Source of the DNA: Candidatus Falkowbacteria bacterium CG10_big_fil_rev_8_21_14_0_10_39_9
Lineage (GTDB): Bacteria; Patescibacteriota; Patescibacteriia; Patescibacteriales; UBA12465
Direction of reading: 5' to 3'
Assembly: GCA_002778645.1 (NCBI GenBank)
Contig: PFAQ01000052.1
Span: 23,375-38,288 of the forward strand
Length of the DNA stretch: 14,914 bases
The translations under genes and the position numbers were made by a program. Of this stretch, positions 11,953 through 14,914 are shown one piece after another. Below the pieces are notes generated by a model. The model saw only the letters and a program-made list of their open reading frames with translations. It did no database searches and was not told the origin of the DNA. Within the stretch, counting starts at the first letter, position 1, and each line of letters starts with the position of its first letter.

Positions 11953-12582
11953 TTACTTGGAGTAGAACTCAATGATCATTTGAACATTAACATTCTTCGG
12001 CATATCATTTTCTCCTGGTTCGTGTAAAACTTTAATAGAAAGATCAGAAGCATCAAAATGCAACCAACTTGGTAATTCCATCTTTTTCATCTTTTCTCCC
12101 AATTCTCTAAAATGACGATTTTTAGCACTAGCCTTTTTAATTCTAATCACATCACCAATCTTGACGATGAAGGAAGGCACATCAACTTTGCGATTATTAA
12201 CGGTAAAATGACCATGATTAACCAATTGTCGAGCTTGAGTCTGGGAAGCACCAAGGCCAGTCCGGTGGACCACATTGTCTAAACGCATTTCTAAAAATTT
12301 CAAAAAATTCTTACCAGTATCCCCAGTTTGCTGACGAGCTTTATCAAAAGTTAAACGAAATTGTTTTTCCATTAAACCATAAATCCTCCGAGCCTTTTGT
12401 TTTTCGGCTAATTGTAAACCATAATCGCTGGATCTCTTCTTGCCTTTTGGGCCATGCATACCAGGGGCATAATTACGAGTCACCATGGCGCATTTTGGCG
12501 TTAGACAACGATCGCCTTTCAGAAGTAATTTTTCTCCCAAACGACGACATTGCTTACATTTTGGCGCTAAATTTTTTCCCAT
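11953..12582 (-). CDS. rpsD: 30S ribosomal protein S4, zinc-binding form
   Basis: S4 is a primary 16S rRNA binder that starts assembly of the 30S body and, in E. coli, represses the alpha operon. The 209 residues have normal length. Four Cys near the N-terminus, C9-x2-C12-x13-C26-x4-C31, match the zinc-binding type. NYAPGMHGPKGKKRSSDYGLQL follows, then the S4 RNA-binding domain with LEMRLDNVVHRTGLGASQTQARQLVNHGHF, and the end VQMIIEFYSK. It stands 25 bases after rpsK, and a long inverted repeat lies between it and rpoA. Confidence 0.99.
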   Translation of the reverse strand: MGKNLAPKCKQCRRLGEKLLLKGDRCLTPKCAMVTRNYAPGMHGPKGKKRSSDYGLQLAEKQKARRIYGLMEKQFRLTFDKARQQTGDTGKNFLKFLEMRLDNVVHRTGLGASQTQARQLVNHGHFTVNNRKVDVPSFIVKIGDVIRIKKASAKNRHFRELGEKMKKMELPSWLHFDASDLSIKVLHEPGENDMPKNVNVQMIIEFYSK

Positions 12583-12607
12583 ATAATAATTTTATATAAA
12601 TAATTAA

Positions 12608-13231
12608 CTAAACCCGTCTTGGTTTCTTAGGGCGACAACCATTATGTGGGAGTGGAGTAACATCCTTAATGGCGGTCACATTCAAGCCATTAGCATTCAA
12701 AGCGCGAATAGCCGCTTCTCGGCCAGTACCGACACCGGAAACAAAAACCTTGACTTCTTCCAAGCCGTATTCTTCCTTAGCTTTCTGAACCGCAATTTTG
12801 GTAATAATTTGAGCAGCATAAGGAGTGGCCTTCTTAGCCCCCTTAAAACCAGCTAAACCAGCACTAGCCCAAGAAATAACGTCACCATTATTATCAGTTA
12901 AAGATAAAATAGTGTTATTATAAGTGGCGTTAATAAACGCCTTACCTGACTTAATAGTTTTGACTACTTTACGCTTCTTTTTCTTCACTAACTTTTTTTT
13001 AGCTCGAGCTTGTTTATTTTTTTCTAATTTTTGTTTAATTTCCTCGGGTAATTCTTCGTCAATGGACATAATCTGAGTCATACTTTCTTCCGTCTCATCT
13101 TCTTCTTCTTCTTCTGCAACAGCAATAAGATCCTCCGATGCCAAATCTGCACCCGAGGTATCATCTTCATTGGTTTCAGGGGTGGCCACAGTAGTGGTTT
13201 CCTCCTTCTGTTTTTTCTTTTCTTCTGCCAT
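12608..13231 (-). CDS. rpsK: 30S ribosomal protein S11 with acidic N-terminal extension
   Basis: S11 lies in the platform of the 30S subunit beside the mRNA exit. The S11 core occupies about residues 90-207: VKTIKSGKAFINATYNNTIL, DVISWASAGLAGFKGAKKATPYAA, VKVFVSGVGTGREAAIRAL, and DVTPLPHNGCRPKKPRRV. The 207-residue length is about 80 more than usual. Residues 1-70 are acidic and low-complexity (runs such as VAEEEEEDETEE), followed by a Lys-rich stretch (KQARAKKKLVKKKKRKVV) that leads into the core. Internal Met codons near residues 51 and 55 offer possible shorter starts, but even those would retain an acidic segment. The upstream reading is open and is preceded by a normal 31-base spacer from rpsM. 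I know of modest extensions in related S11 proteins, but not one this acidic. Confidence 0.96.
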   Translation of the reverse strand: MAEEKKKQKEETTTVATPETNEDDTSGADLASEDLIAVAEEEEEDETEESMTQIMSIDEELPEEIKQKLEKNKQARAKKKLVKKKKRKVVKTIKSGKAFINATYNNTILSLTDNNGDVISWASAGLAGFKGAKKATPYAAQIITKIAVQKAKEEYGLEEVKVFVSGVGTGREAAIRALNANGLNVTAIKDVTPLPHNGCRPKKPRRV

Positions 13232-13262
13232 ATTTAAATTTTTATTTTATTATTTTAAATTA

Positions 13263-13655
13263 TTAGGTCTTCTGAGCTGATTTAGCCCGTCCTGAACCCA
13301 TGGTTACTCGTTTATTACCCCGGACAGTACGGCTGTTGGTCTTAGTTCTCTGTCCTCGAGCTGGCAAATTTTTAGCATGACGAGAACCTCGCAGTGATCC
13401 GATTTCTTTCAGACGTTTAATATTAGAAGCAGTATCGCGCCGCAAATCACCTTCCACTAAATTGTGTTTTTCAATTATTTCTCTTATTTTATTAACCTCC
13501 TCATCACTCAAATCATTAACTCGAGTGGAAGGATTAATTTTAGCGCTCGCTAAAATTTTAGCGGCCTTAGTATTCCCGATGCCAAAAATATAAGTTAAGG
13601 CGATTACCACTCTTTTCTCGGTCGGGATGGTCACGCCGGCTATTCTTACTGCCAT
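13263..13655 (-). CDS. rpsM: 30S ribosomal protein S13
   Basis: S13 forms intersubunit bridges in the 30S head and contacts the P-site tRNA. The 130 residues show the start MAVRIAGVTIPTEKRVVIAL, TYIFGIGNTKAAKIL, the DLRRDTASNIKRLKEIGSLRGSRH segment, and LPARGQRTKTNSRTVRG near the C-terminus, followed by a basic tail ending GRAKSAQKT. It is slightly longer than the 118 residues of E. coli S13. It lies between rpmJ and rpsK, the standard order. Confidence 0.99.
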   Translation of the reverse strand: MAVRIAGVTIPTEKRVVIALTYIFGIGNTKAAKILASAKINPSTRVNDLSDEEVNKIREIIEKHNLVEGDLRRDTASNIKRLKEIGSLRGSRHAKNLPARGQRTKTNSRTVRGNKRVTMGSGRAKSAQKT

Positions 13656-13682
13656 AAAATTTAAAAAAATTAATATTATTAA

Positions 13683-13796
13683 TTATCCCTGTCTTTGCTT
13701 ATGCTTAGGATTTTTACAGATAACATAAACCCGGCCCTTACGACGGACAACTTTACATTCTTTACAAATTGGCTTAGCGCTGGCTCTAACTTTCAT
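13683..13796 (-). CDS. rpmJ: 50S ribosomal protein L36
   Basis: L36 is the smallest 50S protein. This 37-residue gene reads MKVRASAKPICKECKVVRRK then GRVYVICKNPKHKQRQG. It carries the zinc ligands C11, C14, C27 and H32, spaced as in the zinc-binding type of L36. It starts at the ATG at 13796 and ends in TAA 27 bases before rpsM. AGGA occurs 13 bases before the start, too far to be a typical Shine-Dalgarno sequence. Confidence 0.98.
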   Translation of the reverse strand: MKVRASAKPICKECKVVRRKGRVYVICKNPKHKQRQG

Positions 13797-13866
13797 AATC
13801 AAATTATAATCCTCACATAACCCGTAAAACCGAGACTATGAGCGATTTTAAATTATTTCAATATGT

Positions 13867-14106
13867 TTATAAACGATAAGTAACTCTGCCCTTGGATAAA
13901 TCATAGGGACTAATCTGAATCTTAACGCGGTCGCCAGGAAGAATTTTAATCTTGTTCATCCGCATCTTGCCGGATAAATGAGCTAAAATTTCATGGCCAT
14001 TAGCCAACGCTACTTTAAAAGTAGCTGATGGCATTAACTCTAGAACTTCTCCTTCGGTTTCAATAAATTCCTTCGAATCTAAAACCGGGTTTTCTTTGTT
14101 TGACAT
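13867..14106 (-). CDS. infA: Translation initiation factor IF-1
   Basis: IF-1 binds the 30S A site during initiation. The 79-residue protein contains the OB-fold core: FIETEGEVLELMPSATFKVAL, GHEILAHLSGKMRMNKIKI and LPGDRVKIQISPYDLSKGRVTYRL. The family is usually about 72 residues, and the extra ones lie in the N-terminal MSNKENPVLDSKEF. It is the first gene of the infA-rpmJ-rpsM-rpsK-rpsD-rpoA-rplQ-rplM-rpsI operon. A long structured leader ending in eight Us stands directly before its ATG. Confidence 0.98.
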   Translation of the reverse strand: MSNKENPVLDSKEFIETEGEVLELMPSATFKVALANGHEILAHLSGKMRMNKIKILPGDRVKIQISPYDLSKGRVTYRL

Positions 14107-14112
14107 TAACGC

Positions 14113-14169
14113 AAAAAAAATTGATAAAGACTTAAAAAGCGTATGGCTGATACGCCCCTACCTTATCAA
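14113..14169 (-). promoter_or_regulatory. infA leader with terminator-like structure
   Basis: On the minus strand TTGATAAGG (14169-14161) can pair with CTTTATCAA (14129-14121), nine pairs with one G-U, directly followed by eight Ts (14120-14113). Inside this lies a second hairpin, GCGTAT/ATACGC (14155-14150 with 14144-14139), loop CAGCC, followed by five Ts. Both resemble intrinsic terminators, and the T8 ends just six bases before the infA ATG. I infer attenuation or ribosomal-protein feedback at the head of the operon. The ligand is unknown. Confidence 0.65.
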
Positions 14170-14220
14170 AGTTTATTTCCTAAAAAATTATTAATATTTT
14201 TCTAATCTAATAATGACTTT

Positions 14221-14249
14221 ATTATAGCCACGTCTCGCCCCTTTGTCAA
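14221..14249 (-). promoter_or_regulatory. Consensus promoter for the infA-rpsI operon
   Basis: On the minus strand TTGACA (14249-14244) and TATAAT (14226-14221) both match the consensus perfectly and are separated by exactly 17 bases. The expected start is near 14214, which leaves a leader of about 107 bases before infA. It is the best promoter in the window and fits the need for high ribosomal-protein output. Confidence 0.92.
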
Positions 14250-14257
14250 GAGGATAA

Positions 14258-14275
14258 GCCCAAAATTGATTAGGC
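14258..14275 (-). terminator. Weak hairpin between mtnA-like gene and the operon promoter
   Basis: GCCTAA pairs with TTGGGC (14275-14270 and 14263-14258), one G-U, with a 6-base loop. It lies 19 bases after the stop of the mtnA-type gene but has no T-tract, so it would at best be a weak terminator or a boundary element next to the -35. Confidence 0.3.
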
Positions 14276-14294
14276 CCTTGACACATTAATAAAA

Positions 14295-14914
14295 TTATTT
14301 TGAAATCAGCTTTAAGTCCCCTGGCTTAAAAATTCCATATTCGGTAATTATGCCAGTAATTAAACTTGCCTGAGTCATATCGAAGACCGGATTAAACGAT
14401 TTGGCACTGCGAGGCGCAATTGGCTCATATTTATAGCGAATATCACGCAGAATCTCATTACCGCTGCGCTCTTCTATCTTGATTCCAGAACCAGTTTTAA
14501 GAGTAAAATCAATCGTTGCTGACACGGCGGCAACATAAAAAGGAATGCCATGCTCCCGCGCCATCAAGGCTAACGGATAAGTCCCGATTTTATTGGCTAC
14601 ATCGCCATTTGCAGCAATTCTGTCAGCTCCCACAATCACCATGTCAACCAAACCATGACTCATCAGATAACCCGAGGCGGAATCAATATTAACCGTATAA
14701 TCAATCCCAGCTCTGTCCATCTCCCAGGCTGTCAGGCGAGAACCTTGGAGCCAAGGTCGAGTTTCATCCAGCCGCACCTTAATATCCTTCCCTGCCAAGA
14801 CGGCCTGAAAGATCGGCGCTGTCGCTGTCCCAAACCAAATAGCTGACAAGGAACCAGCATTGCAGTGAGTGAGAATGGTCATACCCGATTTAATTAATTG
14901 ATTGCCATATTCTC
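14295..14914 (-). CDS. mtnA: S-methyl-5-thioribose-1-phosphate isomerase-type protein, C-terminal part
   Basis: MtnA interconverts methylthioribose 1-phosphate and methylthioribulose 1-phosphate in methionine salvage and belongs to the eIF2B-alpha/beta/delta-like family. The frame is open to the window edge, so the N-terminal part is missing and the ATG at 14882 is not the real start. The visible 206 residues contain the catalytic Cys in ILTHCNAG, the substrate-site ETRPWLQGSRLTAWE, the catalytic Asp in VIVGADRIAANGDVANKIGTY, and FNPVFDMTQASLITGIITEYG. After CNAG the sequence SLSAIWFGTATAP departs from the usual ALATAGYGTALG, and NIDSASGYLM differs from the usual DNMAAHLM. It could therefore act on a related sugar phosphate, such as a ribose 1-phosphate derivative, but the core motifs favour the MtnA branch. 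Confidence 0.88.
   Translation of the reverse strand, partial: EYGNQLIKSGMTILTHCNAGSLSAIWFGTATAPIFQAVLAGKDIKVRLDETRPWLQGSRLTAWEMDRAGIDYTVNIDSASGYLMSHGLVDMVIVGADRIAANGDVANKIGTYPLALMAREHGIPFYVAAVSATIDFTLKTGSGIKIEERSGNEILRDIRYKYEPIAPRSAKSFNPVFDMTQASLITGIITEYGIFKPGDLKLISK

Overview
The window looks like a chromosomal segment of an AT-rich bacterium, most likely a member of the Candidate Phyla Radiation (Patescibacteria), probably close to Parcubacteria. This placement is inference from several features. Ribosomal and translation genes are closely packed. S12 carries an insertion, L13 lacks its usual C-terminus, and the RNA polymerase alpha subunit lacks its C-terminal domain. Several proteins are lineage-restricted in appearance, and almost no gene has a Shine-Dalgarno sequence. 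A complete RF2 gene indicates that UGA is a stop codon here, so the genetic code appears standard.

Left block (1-5098, all minus strand, read right to left): an M50 site-2-type membrane protease, a YdjM/DUF457-type membrane protein, rpsL (S12), rpsG (S7), fusA (EF-G), a small uncharacterised protein and the start of tuf (EF-Tu). This is the classical str operon order, with an extra small gene between fusA and tuf. A strong hairpin with a U-tract separates rpsG from fusA.

Middle block (5099-9834, mixed strands): rpmB (L28, plus) lies divergent from the protease, and the two have interleaved promoters. It is followed by comEC (minus), a plus-strand small ORF interrupted by an in-frame TAA, prfB (RF2, minus), a membrane-anchored exported protein of unknown function (minus) preceded by another small ORF with an in-frame TAA, and a plus-strand 51-residue membrane peptide gene. 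The peptide gene has its own near-consensus promoter, a long hairpin leader and a terminator. Intrinsic terminators punctuate this block, and several of them serve both strands.

Right block (9835-14914, minus strand): infA-rpmJ-rpsM-rpsK-rpsD-rpoA-rplQ-rplM-rpsI forms one long operon. A perfect-consensus promoter (TTGACA, 17 bp, TATAAT) drives it, and a leader that can fold into a terminator-like structure precedes infA. S11 has an unusual acidic N-terminal extension. Upstream of the operon is the 3' part of an mtnA-type isomerase gene that runs off the window edge.

The observations most worth following are the self-contained small-membrane-peptide unit (9464-9812), the two small ORFs each broken by one in-frame TAA, RpoA without an alpha-CTD alongside near-consensus or leaderless promoters, the S11 extension, and the set of structured intercistronic RNAs. 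Nothing here is a CRISPR array, an insertion sequence, a tRNA or an rRNA.
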